Origin: Lentzea sp. NEAU-D7 | GTDB taxonomy: Bacteria > Actinomycetota > Actinomycetes > Mycobacteriales > Pseudonocardiaceae | NCBI RefSeq assembly: GCF_026242055.1 | Contig: NZ_JAPJDL010000008.1 | Coordinates: forward strand, 62,001 to 126,000 | Direction: 5' to 3' | Length of the DNA: 64,000 nt | Translations under genes and position numbers: made by a program | Shown here: in pieces, positions 1 through 9,567 of the stretch | Layout of the letters: every line of letters starts with the position of its first letter | Position numbering within the stretch: position 1 is the stretch's first letter | Notes under the pieces: generated by a model | What the model was told of the DNA's origin: nothing | The model's input: only the letters and a program-made list of their open reading frames with translations | Databases searched by the model: none

Positions 1-12
1 CACAGTGAGGGG

Positions 13-2598
13 ATGGCACCCGCGGTGCGAGCGGCGATCGCGGCGGCCGTGGACCTCGACGACGTGGGCAACGTGCGCACCGGCAAGCACATGATGGAGA
101 TAGCGATCAAGACCGGCGACGCCAACGCGCTCGCGCACGCGATCTCCGGCTACCGCACCACGCTCCAGCAGGACGGTGGCGGCACCCACCCCGACCGTCT
201 GGAGGCGATGTCCAACCTCTCCACCGCGTTGCGCATGAGGTACGAGCGCACCAGGCGCCTCGCCGACCTCGCGGAGGCGTTCGACTGGGCGGAACGTGCC
301 GTCGAGGCCTCCGACCCCGGTTCACCGGCGCGCCCGAACCTTCTGACGACACTGGCCGTCTGCCTTGGCCTGCTAGCCGACCACACCGGAACGGAGGACC
401 TGCGCGACCCCGCGGTCGACCATCTCCGCGAGGCGGTCGCCGCCACACCGGCCGACGATCCTCGGCGAACAGCGCGGCTGACGAACCTGGCGATCACGCT
501 CCGCTCCCGCGCGCAACGGCGCCGATCCGTTCCCGATCTCGACGAGGCGATCGACCTGCTGCGCGCGACCGCGACCGCCGGCCGGCACCAGGAGCGAGCG
601 GTGAGGCTGACCGCACTGGGCGCCGCTCTGGTGCTCAGGTACGAGTGGACCCGGGATCTGTCCGTTCTGGATGAAGCGGTCGAATCTCACCAGGAGGCAC
701 TGCGGATGACACAGCAGGACGACGCCCTGCAGCCGGCGCGGGCGGCCAACCTCGGCCTGACCCTGCGCGGCCGGTTCGAAGCGACCGGAGCGGACGAGGA
801 CCTGGACGCCGCGGTCGACGCGCTTCGCATCGCGTGGGACCATGGGTCGCCCCAGGACGTCCGGTTCGGAGCGTGGGCGTCGGACTTCGGCACCACCCTG
901 CTGACACGCTTCGAACGGCACCGGGACTTCGCGGACCTGGAATTCGCGGTGCGGGCGTGTGATCGCGCGGTCGAGTGCACCGAGCCCGGCTCGCCCGACC
1001 TGGCGCGCCGGCTCTCGAACCTGGGCATGGTGCTCCGCGCGAACTACGACGAGACGTCGTCGGCAGAGGACCTGCGGATCTGCGTGGAACACCACCTGGC
1101 GGCCGTAGAGGCGTTGCCGGAGAACGAACCGGGAGCAGGAGCGATCCTGTCGAACTGCGCGAACGCGCTGCGGACGTCGTTCGAGCTGCTGGGCCGGACC
1201 GATCACCTCGACCTGGCGATCGAGACCGCGCGACGGGCGGTCGCGGCCGTTCCCGGCGGGCATGCGTCGTTGCCCCGTTACCGCTCGAACCTGGGGGCGA
1301 TGCTGCGCGTGCGGTTCGTGCACGGCGGGGATGAGGCCGACCTCGACGCCGCGGTCGAGCATCAGCGGTACGCGGTCGACGAGAGCACGGAACTCGATCC
1401 CAGGCGCAACCGCTACCGGTCGAACCTCAGCAGCATCCTGCTCACCCGCTACGAGCGGACCGGTGGTGCCACGGACCTGGACGAGGCCATCGACGTCGCT
1501 CGGCAGGCCACCGGCACACGGTCGCTCTCGGCCATGGACCGGTTGAGGTGTCTTTCTGTTCTCGCCGCCGGCCTTGTCTCGAGGTTCGAGCGGTTCGGCG
1601 CGCTGGGCGATCTCAACGAGGCGATCGAGGCGAACCGCGAGACGGTGGAGGAACTCCCGCTCGGGCACGTCGACCGCAACCGGGCGTTGACGAACCTCAC
1701 GACACTGGCGATGACCAGGTTCGTCAGGACCGAGTCCGGCGGTGACCTCGACGATGCCGTCCTCTCCGGGCGGGCGGCCGTCGAGAACACGCCGGCGGGA
1801 CATCCGGATCGCGCCGGTCGGATGTCGAACCTTGGCATCGCACTGGAGTTGAGGTACCGGCTGAAGCGAGACCCCGAGGACCTCGACGAGGCCGTCCGGA
1901 TGAGCCGTGGCGCGGTCGAGGCGACACCTGAGAAGGCGATCGGCCGGCCGGGCCGTGCGGCCAACCTAGGACTCGTCCTGCTGCGCAAGTACGAGCGCGA
2001 CGGCGACGACGTGGATCTCGACGATGCCGTGCGCTACTGCACCGAAGCGGTCGATTCGGTTCCGCCGGAGCATCCCGACAGGGCCAAGTCCCTGCTCAAC
2101 CTGGGCAGCGCGTTGCGTGCCCGTTCCGTCCGCGACGGCGCGGCCGATGACGCCGTGCGTGCCGAGCAGGTGTGGGAACAGGCGGGCGGCACGGCAAGCG
2201 CTGCGAGTTCGACGCGGCTGATCGCGTGCGCGGCACGCGGACGCGCCGCTGCGGAGCGCGGGGCGTGGCCGGTTGCGGTCGAGTCCTACGAGGCCGCTGT
2301 GGGCCTGCTGCCGGACCTGGTGTGGGCGGGCGCGCTGCGCAGCGACAGCGAGGACGCACTGGCCGGGTGGTCGAGTCTCGCCGCGGACGCCGGCGCTTCC
2401 GCCGTCGCGGCAGACCTTCCCGAACAGGCCCTCGAACTGCTCGAAGCCGGACGCGGTGTGCTGTGGGCGCGTCAGCTCGACCTCCGGGAGAACCTCGACG
2501 AGCTGGAGACGATCGACCCCGATCTGATCACCCGGATGAGGCACGTGCGAGCCCTTTTGGAAGGAGCGGGAACGCCGCCGGTGCACTATGGCCGGTAG
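13..2598 (+). CDS. TPR-array protein lacking its expected CHAT domain
   Basis: Residues about 65-700 are tandem helical repeats of roughly 50 residues following the pattern 'LSNLGxxLRxRYExTGxxxDLDEAI', the TPR type found in actinobacterial TPR-CHAT proteins. The C-terminal 100 residues contain 'LLEAGRGVLWARQLDLRENL', which in that family leads into a caspase-like CHAT protease. Here the ORF stops at 861 residues, about 50 residues after that point, so no protease is present. The reading frame is open to the left edge, so the true start may lie upstream. Two kinase genes follow 41 bp later, suggesting co-transcription. The likely role is protein-protein scaffolding in a signalling or defence pathway; the partner is unknown. 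Recent loss of the protease domain is possible. Confidence 0.8.
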   Translation: MAPAVRAAIAAAVDLDDVGNVRTGKHMMEIAIKTGDANALAHAISGYRTTLQQDGGGTHPDRLEAMSNLSTALRMRYERTRRLADLAEAFDWAERAVEASDPGSPARPNLLTTLAVCLGLLADHTGTEDLRDPAVDHLREAVAATPADDPRRTARLTNLAITLRSRAQRRRSVPDLDEAIDLLRATATAGRHQERAVRLTALGAALVLRYEWTRDLSVLDEAVESHQEALRMTQQDDALQPARAANLGLTLRGRFEATGADEDLDAAVDALRIAWDHGSPQDVRFGAWASDFGTTLLTRFERHRDFADLEFAVRACDRAVECTEPGSPDLARRLSNLGMVLRANYDETSSAEDLRICVEHHLAAVEALPENEPGAGAILSNCANALRTSFELLGRTDHLDLAIETARRAVAAVPGGHASLPRYRSNLGAMLRVRFVHGGDEADLDAAVEHQRYAVDESTELDPRRNRYRSNLSSILLTRYERTGGATDLDEAIDVARQATGTRSLSAMDRLRCLSVLAAGLVSRFERFGALGDLNEAIEANRETVEELPLGHVDRNRALTNLTTLAMTRFVRTESGGDLDDAVLSGRAAVENTPAGHPDRAGRMSNLGIALELRYRLKRDPEDLDEAVRMSRGAVEATPEKAIGRPGRAANLGLVLLRKYERDGDDVDLDDAVRYCTEAVDSVPPEHPDRAKSLLNLGSALRARSVRDGAADDAVRAEQVWEQAGGTASAASSTRLIACAARGRAAAERGAWPVAVESYEAAVGLLPDLVWAGALRSDSEDALAGWSSLAADAGASAVAADLPEQALELLEAGRGVLWARQLDLRENLDELETIDPDLITRMRHVRALLEGAGTPPVHYGR

Positions 2599-2639
2599 GG
2601 CGGTAGCGCATCGGTCCAAAACGACGGGAACAGCAGAAG

Positions 2640-4118
2640 ATGCAGGTGAGCCTCGAACGCGAGGTGTGGACTCTGGGCAAGCGGCTCGGCCGAGGTGGGT
2701 TTGGCGAGGTGCTGGAGGCGTGGACGGAGCGCGGCGAGATCGCTGCCGCGAAGCTGGTGCTCAAGGAGCCGGGAGCGGAACGCGAGCTCTTGTTCGTCGA
2801 CCTCACCGGAGTGCGCCACGTGGTACCGGTGATCGACAGGGGTGAGACCGAGACGCACCTGGTGATCGTGATGACCAGGGCCGAGAAGTCGTTGCGGCAG
2901 CACCTGGAAGAGCGCGGGGGACCGCTGGACGTCGGTGAGGCCACGGCGATCCTCACCGACGTCGCCGAGACGTTCTCGGACCTCGCCGAGCGCGACGGGA
3001 GTGCGGTGATCCACCGGGACCTGAAGCCGGAGAACGTGCTCATGGTGCACGGCCGTTGGTGCACGTCCGATTTCGGCATCGCCAGGTACGCCGAGTCCAC
3101 AGCCGACTCCAACACGCGCAGCCACGCCAGGTCTTCCGCGTACACCGCGCCCGAGCGGTGGCGGGACGAGGAGGTGACGACCGCAGCGGACGTGTACTCG
3201 TTCGGTGTCATGGCCTACGAGCTGCTCGCGGGCGAGCGGCCGTTCCGCGGCGACACCCACGAACTGCGCGATCAGCACCTGCACAAGGTGCCTCCGGCTC
3301 TGCCGGGTGTTGCCTCCCGGCTCGCGGCTCTGATCGACATGTGTCTGGCCAAACCGTCCGCCGCGCGGCCGCTGTCGGTCGATCTGCCCGGCAGACTCCG
3401 GCGCACCGAGATCATGCCCACCCTCCCCGGTGTGGCCGCGTTGCAGGCGGCGGGCCAGGTCGAGGCACGCAGGCGAGCTCAGCAGGCGGCGGACCTGTCG
3501 CTGGTGCAGACGAGGAGCGAGCAGCGGGAGGACCTGGTCGTTGCGGCGGCGGGAATCCTGAAGTGGATCGTCGCGGAGTTGAAGGCCACGATGTCGGCCG
3601 CGGCCTTTCCTGGAGACGTGGGTGTCACGGATCACGGACTGCGCGTCGGACTGGGCGACGCGACGCTCTCTCTGAACTGGCTCTCCCGTGTGCGGAACAA
3701 CGTGTGGGGCGGCTGGGGCGAGGTTCCCTTCGACGTCGTCGCCTGCACGGAGATCAGCGTCGAGATGCCGGTGAACCACTGCGGCTACGAAGGCCGCTCG
3801 CACTCGCTGTGGTACTGCGACGTGGAGGATGCCGGACGTTTCCAGTGGTACGAAACGGGGTTCATGGTCTTCTCCCGGGACGAGATCGCGTCGGTCACCC
3901 CGTTCTCGATGTCGCCCAGTCCGGAGATCGGCATGGCGCTCAGCGGTGCGAGCGGACAGTGGAGACACGCGTGGCCGTTCATGCCGGTGGTGCCCGGCGA
4001 CATGAACGACTTCGTCGACAGGTGGGCGAACACTCTCGCCCAGGCCATGGACGGCACCCTTACCGCGCCGAACCTGCGGCCTGAACGTCTGGTTGAGGAC
4101 AGTTGGAGGAAGGTGTGA
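2640..4118 (+). CDS. Serine/threonine protein kinase with unknown C-terminal domain
   Basis: A Hanks-type kinase domain occupies about residues 8-260: glycine loop 'GRGGFGEV', Lys38, catalytic loop 'HRDLKPEN' (Asp127, Lys129, Asn132), DFG Asp144 and 'APERW' near residue 170. All key catalytic residues are present, so it should be active. Residues about 265-492 form a second domain I do not recognise. It is rich in Trp and aromatic residues and could be a sensor. No transmembrane segment is seen, so the protein is probably cytoplasmic. It follows the TPR gene, and its stop overlaps the start of a second kinase by one base (TGATG), so the two are almost certainly translated together. Confidence 0.9.
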   Translation: MQVSLEREVWTLGKRLGRGGFGEVLEAWTERGEIAAAKLVLKEPGAERELLFVDLTGVRHVVPVIDRGETETHLVIVMTRAEKSLRQHLEERGGPLDVGEATAILTDVAETFSDLAERDGSAVIHRDLKPENVLMVHGRWCTSDFGIARYAESTADSNTRSHARSSAYTAPERWRDEEVTTAADVYSFGVMAYELLAGERPFRGDTHELRDQHLHKVPPALPGVASRLAALIDMCLAKPSAARPLSVDLPGRLRRTEIMPTLPGVAALQAAGQVEARRRAQQAADLSLVQTRSEQREDLVVAAAGILKWIVAELKATMSAAAFPGDVGVTDHGLRVGLGDATLSLNWLSRVRNNVWGGWGEVPFDVVACTEISVEMPVNHCGYEGRSHSLWYCDVEDAGRFQWYETGFMVFSRDEIASVTPFSMSPSPEIGMALSGASGQWRHAWPFMPVVPGDMNDFVDRWANTLAQAMDGTLTAPNLRPERLVEDSWRKV

Positions 4119-4912
4119 TGGAGGGCGAACTCGTTCGGTGCGAACGGTGGACCTGGCGCGTCGGCAAGAAGATCAAGAAGGGCGGCTGGGCCACCGTGTA
4201 CGAGGCCCTGTCCGAGCCCGGTGGTCTCGTCGGGGCGATCAAGCTCGTGCCGAAGGACCCAGGGGCCGAGCGAGAGCTGCTGTTCGCGAACGTGGCCGGC
4301 GTCCGGAACGTGGTGCCGATCATCGACGACGGTGAGACCGACGAGATGTGGGCGCTGGTCATGCCGAGAGCGGAGAAATCTCTGGACGAGCACCTGGCGG
4401 CGGTAGGAGGACCGCTCGACCTGTTGGCGTGCAAGGAGATCCTCGGCGACGTCGCGGCGACGCTCGCGGACCTGGACGTCGCTGCCCCCAAGGTGGTCCA
4501 CCGCGACGTGAAGCCGCACAACGTGCTGCTCCTGGACGGTCGCTGGTGCACGGCGGACTTCGGTATCGCCCGGTACTCCGAGGCGTCCACCGGGCCGTTC
4601 ACCCGCAAGGACAAGTGGTCTTCGCCGTACGCCGCGCCGGAGAGGTGGAGGAGCGAGCGGGTCACCAGCGCGTCGGACGTCTACTCGTTCGGGGTGATGG
4701 CCTACGAGCTGATGATGGGAAGGTTGCCGTTCGAGGGGAAGCGCGACGAACTCAAGCGTCAGCACCTGACCGTGAAACCCGATGTTCCCGCGACCGCGCC
4801 GCCTTCGCTCGCCTCGCTGGTGGACCAGTGCCTGCAGAAGGCGCCCGGTGGGCGCCCGATCGCGCAGAGCCTGCCGCAGCGGGTCGAGCGGCTCACCGAG
4901 ACGGCGTGGTGA
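4118..4912 (+). CDS. Serine/threonine protein kinase, catalytic domain only
   Basis: This 264-residue protein is essentially only a kinase domain. It has the glycine loop 'KKGGWATV', Lys42, 'HRDVKPHN' (Asp130, Lys132, Asn135) and DFG Asp147. It is a clear paralogue of the kinase upstream: 'PGAERELLF', 'GRWCT.DFGIARY' and 'DVYSFGVMAYEL' are shared, so a tandem duplication with loss or gain of the C-terminal domain is likely. I chose ATG 4118 because GGAGGAAGG lies about 5 bases upstream and the start overlaps the preceding stop; an in-frame TTG at 4103 is less likely. Substrate is unknown. The TPR protein and the facing NB-ARC protein are candidate partners by proximity only. Confidence 0.9.
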   Translation: MEGELVRCERWTWRVGKKIKKGGWATVYEALSEPGGLVGAIKLVPKDPGAERELLFANVAGVRNVVPIIDDGETDEMWALVMPRAEKSLDEHLAAVGGPLDLLACKEILGDVAATLADLDVAAPKVVHRDVKPHNVLLLDGRWCTADFGIARYSEASTGPFTRKDKWSSPYAAPERWRSERVTSASDVYSFGVMAYELMMGRLPFEGKRDELKRQHLTVKPDVPATAPPSLASLVDQCLQKAPGGRPIAQSLPQRVERLTETAW

Positions 4913-5112
4913 GCACGCTCCTGGTGATCATGGAGAGGAACGCCGCCCACTGGTCATGGGGGAGGCGCAGTGCAGGGACGGGATGTTTGCTGTCCCGCAC
5001 GAGCACGCCGTCCGGGGTGAGGCACACCTCGACGCAGTCGTCACCGGACGTCGTGCTGCTCGCTGATGATCTGATCCAACGCGGGCCGGTCGTCATCGTG
5101 TCCTCGTGATCT

Positions 5113-7515
5113 TCATGAGGTGCGGGGACCTCGGTGGCGGTCGATGCGGTCTCTCAGTGCGTCGGCAGCGGGCCAGGACGAGCCTGTGAGAAGCGTCCGC
5201 GCTTCACGCCGCCGCTCCACTGCCTCTCCTGTCCGGCCGGTGTGGTCGAGGGCCGTCGCGAGATGTTCCAGGGAGACCGCGAGTTCCCAGCCGGCCTCAC
5301 GGTCGCGACGCATGCGCACTGCCATGCGGTGAAAGTCGACGGCGTCGGCGTAGCGGTGGAGCTCCTGGTACGCGAGGCCGGTGACGTCGAACGCCTCGGA
5401 CTCGACGGTGTGGTTGCCGAACCGTCGAGCGATCGCCGCGGCGCGCCGGCTCGCCTCCATCGCCCGCTCCGGTGCGTTCATGGCGATCTGGAGCCTGCCG
5501 AGCGCCACGAGACAGCCGCTTTCGAGTGGCAGCGATGTGTGGTCGCGGGCGATCACGAGCGCCCGCTGGATGCTTTCGAACGCCAGGTCGAATCTCCCGA
5601 GTTCCTGCTGCACCAGGCACAGTTCGCGCAGCGCACGGGCTTCGAGCGTTTCATCGCCGATCTCGCGCACCACGGCCACCGCAGCGGTGATGTGGTGTGC
5701 GGCCGCGGCGGGGTCGCCCAGCCGCGACAAGGTCACGCCGAGGTTCACCTCGATCACCGAGACGAGAGGTCGATTGCCCACCTCCGACGCGATCGAGAGG
5801 CTCTCCTCGAACGTGCTGAGCGCCGCGACCGGCCGGTGATCCACCAGGCGGGTCAGCCCGAGGTTGTGCATCGACCTGGCCACCCCGAGCCTGTCTCCGA
5901 CCGCCCGGAACGCCGCGATCGCCGCGTCGAAGCAGTTCGTGGCCGTGCTGATGTCGCGCCGTGCGCGGTGCTTGATACCGATGCGGTCGAGCAGGACCCC
6001 CTCGCCGTACTGGTCGGGGACCTTCCTGGCCGCGTCCAGCGCGATTTGCTCCGCGTCGGCCCAGGTCCGTCCCGAGTCGCGGTTGTCGTAGATCCCGGCG
6101 AGCAGTGCGGGAAGCTGCCAGGCGATCGCCAGGTTTCCAGTGCGGGCCGCGGTTCTCGTCGCGTCGAGGAGGTTCGCCCTTTCGGTCTCGTACCAGTCCG
6201 CGGCGCGGTGGTGGTCGGACAGCGTGAGAGGCGAGACGCCCTCGGGCACGGCCGCGATCCGGATCGGCATGCGGTGCCGGGACGGCGCGAGGACCTGCCG
6301 GGCCGAATCCGCTGCGTGCAGGTACCAGGAGAGCACGCGCCGAGTCGCCGAGACCTGCTCGTCGGGAGGCTCGTCGAGGCGGGCCTGGTCGAGTGCGTAC
6401 GCGCGCAGGAGGTCGTGGAACTGGTATCTGTCCGAGGCGATCTGGTCGATCAGGTGGTTCGCCACCAGGCCGTCCAGCAGGATCCGGGTGGTGCTGCCGT
6501 CCAGCCCCGCCAGGGCGGCGGACGCGGGGAGGCTGAACTGGGCGCCGGGATGCAGGCCGAGCAGCCGGAAGAGACGGGCGGCATCGGCCGTGAGCGCCCG
6601 GTAGGACCACGCGAACACCGCGCGCACCGCGCCCGATTCGTCGCCGTCTGCTGTGGACAGTGCCGTCCACAGCGCCGACTCGTCGCGCAGATCGGCCATG
6701 AGATCCGTGAGTCGTGTCCACGGGTGGGTGATGGCACGGTCGGCGGCGATCCGCAGCGCCAGCGGAAGACCCGCGCACAGCCTTGCCAGCTCGGTGAGGT
6801 CGGCGGGGTCGTCGGCGGACCGGTGCCCCGCCATCACCTCCCGCAGCAACGCGGCAGCCTCGGCCGAGTCGAGCACGTGCAGCGGCACCGACCACGCTCC
6901 CTCCCGAATGGACAGACCGGAGAGCTGGCTCCTGCTGGTGAGGAGCGCGAGGCAGCCGGCCGTGCCGGGCAGCAGCGGACGAACCTGCTCGGGCGAGATC
7001 GCGTTGTCCAACAGGACGAGGACCCGGCGCCCGGCGACGAGCGACCGGAACAGCGCGGCCTTCGCCTGAAGGTCGGCGGGAACATCTTTGGCCGCAACAC
7101 CGAGGCCGCGCAGGAACTGGTCGAGTGCGGCGTCGGGCGCCACCGGCGGCCCAGGATCGTGCCCGCGCAGGTTGATGTAGAACTGACCGTCAGGAAAGCG
7201 GTGCTCGACGAGGTGCGCCCAGTGCACCGCGAGGGACGTCTTGCCCACGCCCGCTGTGCCCGTCACCACGCAGACGGCGGCGGTGTCACGCGCGGCGTCG
7301 AGGACGTCGTCCAGTCGGTCCAGCTCCGCGGTTCTGTTCACGAAGTGCCGCACGGCGCCAGGCAGTTGACGCGGACGGCCGTGCGCGAAACCGCGGTCCT
7401 GGACGTGTACGTCGCCGTAGATGTCCCGGGCCTGGAAGGCGTTGTGAGCGGAACCGCTCATCTCCGAGTGGGTGGTAGCCGCCGTTGCCCGGTCCTCTTC
7501 GTCGTCTCCCGACAT
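5113..7515 (-). CDS. NB-ARC/TPR STAND ATPase
   Basis: An 800-residue signal-transduction ATPase. Residues 24-39 carry a short motif, 'NAFQARDIYGDVHV', ahead of the ATPase. The P-loop 'GTAGVGKT' is at 86-93, Walker B 'RVLVLLDNA' lies near 165, and 'GLPLAL' is the NB-ARC motif. A winged-helix-like region follows, and the C-terminal third consists of TPRs ('GVARSMHNLGLTRL', 'ALRELCLVQQELGRFDLAF'). No SARP or HTH DNA-binding domain precedes the ATPase, unlike AfsR. The start is ATG 7515, preceded by AGGTGG; upstream in-frame codons read into poorly conserved sequence. It is convergent with the kinase pair. The family switches between ADP and ATP states on ligand sensing; the output is unknown. 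Confidence 0.88.
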   Translation of the reverse strand: MSGDDEEDRATAATTHSEMSGSAHNAFQARDIYGDVHVQDRGFAHGRPRQLPGAVRHFVNRTAELDRLDDVLDAARDTAAVCVVTGTAGVGKTSLAVHWAHLVEHRFPDGQFYINLRGHDPGPPVAPDAALDQFLRGLGVAAKDVPADLQAKAALFRSLVAGRRVLVLLDNAISPEQVRPLLPGTAGCLALLTSRSQLSGLSIREGAWSVPLHVLDSAEAAALLREVMAGHRSADDPADLTELARLCAGLPLALRIAADRAITHPWTRLTDLMADLRDESALWTALSTADGDESGAVRAVFAWSYRALTADAARLFRLLGLHPGAQFSLPASAALAGLDGSTTRILLDGLVANHLIDQIASDRYQFHDLLRAYALDQARLDEPPDEQVSATRRVLSWYLHAADSARQVLAPSRHRMPIRIAAVPEGVSPLTLSDHHRAADWYETERANLLDATRTAARTGNLAIAWQLPALLAGIYDNRDSGRTWADAEQIALDAARKVPDQYGEGVLLDRIGIKHRARRDISTATNCFDAAIAAFRAVGDRLGVARSMHNLGLTRLVDHRPVAALSTFEESLSIASEVGNRPLVSVIEVNLGVTLSRLGDPAAAAHHITAAVAVVREIGDETLEARALRELCLVQQELGRFDLAFESIQRALVIARDHTSLPLESGCLVALGRLQIAMNAPERAMEASRRAAAIARRFGNHTVESEAFDVTGLAYQELHRYADAVDFHRMAVRMRRDREAGWELAVSLEHLATALDHTGRTGEAVERRREARTLLTGSSWPAADALRDRIDRHRGPRTS

Positions 7516-7730
7516 GCGCGCACCACCTGACGTCGCCTCCTGAAGTCTGGTAGTGGCGATAAGGGGGCGGCAAGCACCCATTCGAAGTCTTGCCGGAGTC
7601 AGCCTGTCGCGGGGAGCGACAGCACGTGCCGCAGCTTGTCGGACGGCAACCACGCCGTGGGCTTCGCATCCCGGCCCACCGCGAAGCGCGGGATACTAAC
7701 GCCGCGACGTCGGCGAGCGATGGACAGAAC

Positions 7731-8096
7731 GTGAGTGCGTCGACGGAGCGTGCGAAGCTCGCGCAGCGGTTCAGCGGTGACATGCGCCAGGGAGTGAGTG
7801 AGCTCGCTCGTCTTGGCTACCCGGCGACGGTGTTCCAACGCATGATGGCCGACCACGGCGCGGTAGAAGCCGCACGACGGCTCGTGCTCGATCCCACACC
7901 GACCTATGGCTTGTGGCGACTGCAAGAACTGAAGCGACTCGACGCCAGCGTGGAGATGTGGGTTCTCCTGCCCTGGTATGAACCGCTGTTCGACCAGCCG
8001 ATCAGAGACCAGGCGGAACGCAAACTCCGGCTTCTGAAGGTCGATGTCGATCGTGAGCTTCGGCAGCTTGTTGCTCGCCTCACGTCGACCGCGTGA
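7731..8096 (+). CDS. Small conserved helical protein of unknown function
   Basis: A 121-residue product from GTG 7731. Its core 'YPATVFQRMMADHGAVEAAR' followed by 'LDPTPTYGLWRLQELKRLDA' and 'EMWVLLPWYEPLF' resembles a small helical domain that occurs alone or at the C terminus of larger bacterial proteins. That recognition is from memory and gives no enzymatic function. The frame extends upstream to 7590, but residues before GTG are antisense-like and low in pattern, so the short form is preferred. It is divergent from the NB-ARC gene, with 215 bp between the starts. Confidence 0.7.
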   Translation: MSASTERAKLAQRFSGDMRQGVSELARLGYPATVFQRMMADHGAVEAARRLVLDPTPTYGLWRLQELKRLDASVEMWVLLPWYEPLFDQPIRDQAERKLRLLKVDVDRELRQLVARLTSTA

Positions 8097-8544
8097 GCGG
8101 TGAGGATCGCTGAAAGTGCCTGCGGGCATACTCAAGTGATCGTCCATTATGGATAGATCGACGGTGCGGCTAGGTGGTGTTCGCCTGCGCTCGAGGTGGC
8201 TCCAGCTGACAGACCGGTTGTGAGCACCGCTGCGACAGGTCCGTGCGGGCCGGCTCCTGGATGATCGGTTGTGTCCTGACCTCCGCGTCGCGGAAGTGAT
8301 CGTCTCCGTGGCGTTTCTCGCCGGGAGCGACTCTCGCTCCGCACGTTGCGTCAGGGCGGCTCCCTCGTCGTGTTCCCCGGCGCCTGCTGATGGTGGCCCC
8401 GCCCAGGTATTCAGTGCCTGAGTGGGGCTCGGTAAGTGGGCTGCTGTTCGCAGAGTTACGACCGGGTTGTGGTCGCAACCTGAAATAAGATTCCAGTCGT
8501 GGTTGCGCGCTGTGATGGCGTTGACGTTGTCGCTGTGACAACAT
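8097..8544. other. 448-bp intergenic stretch without a recognisable gene
   Basis: No ORF here has a convincing protein pattern on either strand, and no tRNA or IS end was recognised. A short interrupted palindrome around 'GTTGTGGTCGCAAC' near 8465 is too small to interpret. The promoter for the following membrane-anchored gene presumably lies near the right end. Confidence 0.5.
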
Positions 8545-9363
8545 GTGTCCGTGCTGTCATTCTGGCTTGGCGTATTGGGTAACGTGGTGGCGAACGTTGT
8601 CTTCTGGGCTCTTCTGGGTGTCGTGTTCTGGGGGATCGCCAAAGCCTCGCGTGAGAAGATCGCCCGGTTTCTCGGGCTTGGGCGGTCGAATCACGTCAGA
8701 ATCATCTTGTCGAACATATGGCGACCTGAGGGCAGTATGAGACAGGTCGGGTTCAGCATCTCGCGGCATGAGCTGCAGGCGTCGAACATCGTGACCACGT
8801 TTCTTCAGAACAATCAAGGGCGGGCGCCGGACATCGTGCGCGGACTTGTCGACCATCTGTGGTTGCGCGGTCGGATCAACTCCTCCGTCGATGTTTCGCC
8901 TCCGGGTGACGTCGACACGGTCGATGCGACCGAGGCACTCATCGTGATCGGCAGCGCTTGCTGCAACTCCTATCGCAGGCACTACCTCGCGAGTGGGGCA
9001 GTGGCGGCTTCGCTGGAGAATGAGGTGCTCATCGGATATGGCGTCAACGCGGACGACGTGCACCGGGTGTCAATAGATCGCGCGGGCGGTGACAAGCAGC
9101 TCGTGCAGTCCGAGCAGGGGCTTGCCGTGGTGGAGAAGATCGGCCGCCCGGATCGTTCGGGAAGTGTGTTCTTCTGTTATGGGGCGCGGTCGGAGGGGAG
9201 TTGGCTTGCGGCTGATTTCCTGGTCAGGAACTGGAGAAGTCTCGATCGTGAATTCAAGGGTGAGCCATTTGTCGTCTGTCTGGGCTTCCCGTATGCCGAA
9301 AGCTTTTCGTCGATGTACGTGGAGCCCGGTAGCGTGACGGTCCTGGCGAGAATTTCTCCTTGA
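8545..9363 (+). CDS. Membrane-anchored protein with Rossmann-like C-terminal domain
   Basis: 272 residues. One or two hydrophobic segments occupy residues 4-30 ('WLGVLGNVVANVVFWALLGV'), followed by a soluble domain. The motifs 'ALIVIGSACCNSYRRHYL' and 'SVFFCYGARSEGSWLAADFL' fit an alternating beta/alpha pattern with Gly-Ser and Ala-Ala positions typical of nucleotide- or nucleoside-binding folds. I recognise a similar layout in an unnamed actinobacterial family and, more weakly, in the broken ORF at 23.6-24.0 kb of this window. Enzymatic activity is unknown. It starts at GTG 8545 without a strong ribosome site. It lies between the signalling cluster and the asparagine synthetase and could belong to either. 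Confidence 0.65.
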   Translation: MSVLSFWLGVLGNVVANVVFWALLGVVFWGIAKASREKIARFLGLGRSNHVRIILSNIWRPEGSMRQVGFSISRHELQASNIVTTFLQNNQGRAPDIVRGLVDHLWLRGRINSSVDVSPPGDVDTVDATEALIVIGSACCNSYRRHYLASGAVAASLENEVLIGYGVNADDVHRVSIDRAGGDKQLVQSEQGLAVVEKIGRPDRSGSVFFCYGARSEGSWLAADFLVRNWRSLDREFKGEPFVVCLGFPYAESFSSMYVEPGSVTVLARISP

Positions 9364-9567
9364 TAATCTCGGCGCTTCGTGTCGACTTCTTTCTGGACGG
9401 ATGAAGGTCGACCTGCCTGTCGCGGCCGGTGGGGAACTGGAGTAACGGGATCCAGTCAGGATTCGATCCGACGTGGCAACAGGGCTGGTCGAGTCATGGC
9501 ATCTTGAAGCAAAGCCACCCGGAAGCAGCACAGCGCTGCAGCGGCGGAAACCAGTAGGTTGGTCGTC

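Noticed and set aside
5134-7530. 798-residue ORF opposite the NB-ARC gene
   Set aside because: Composition-driven shadow of a high-GC gene with no domain pattern; the opposite frame has a P-loop, Walker B and TPRs.
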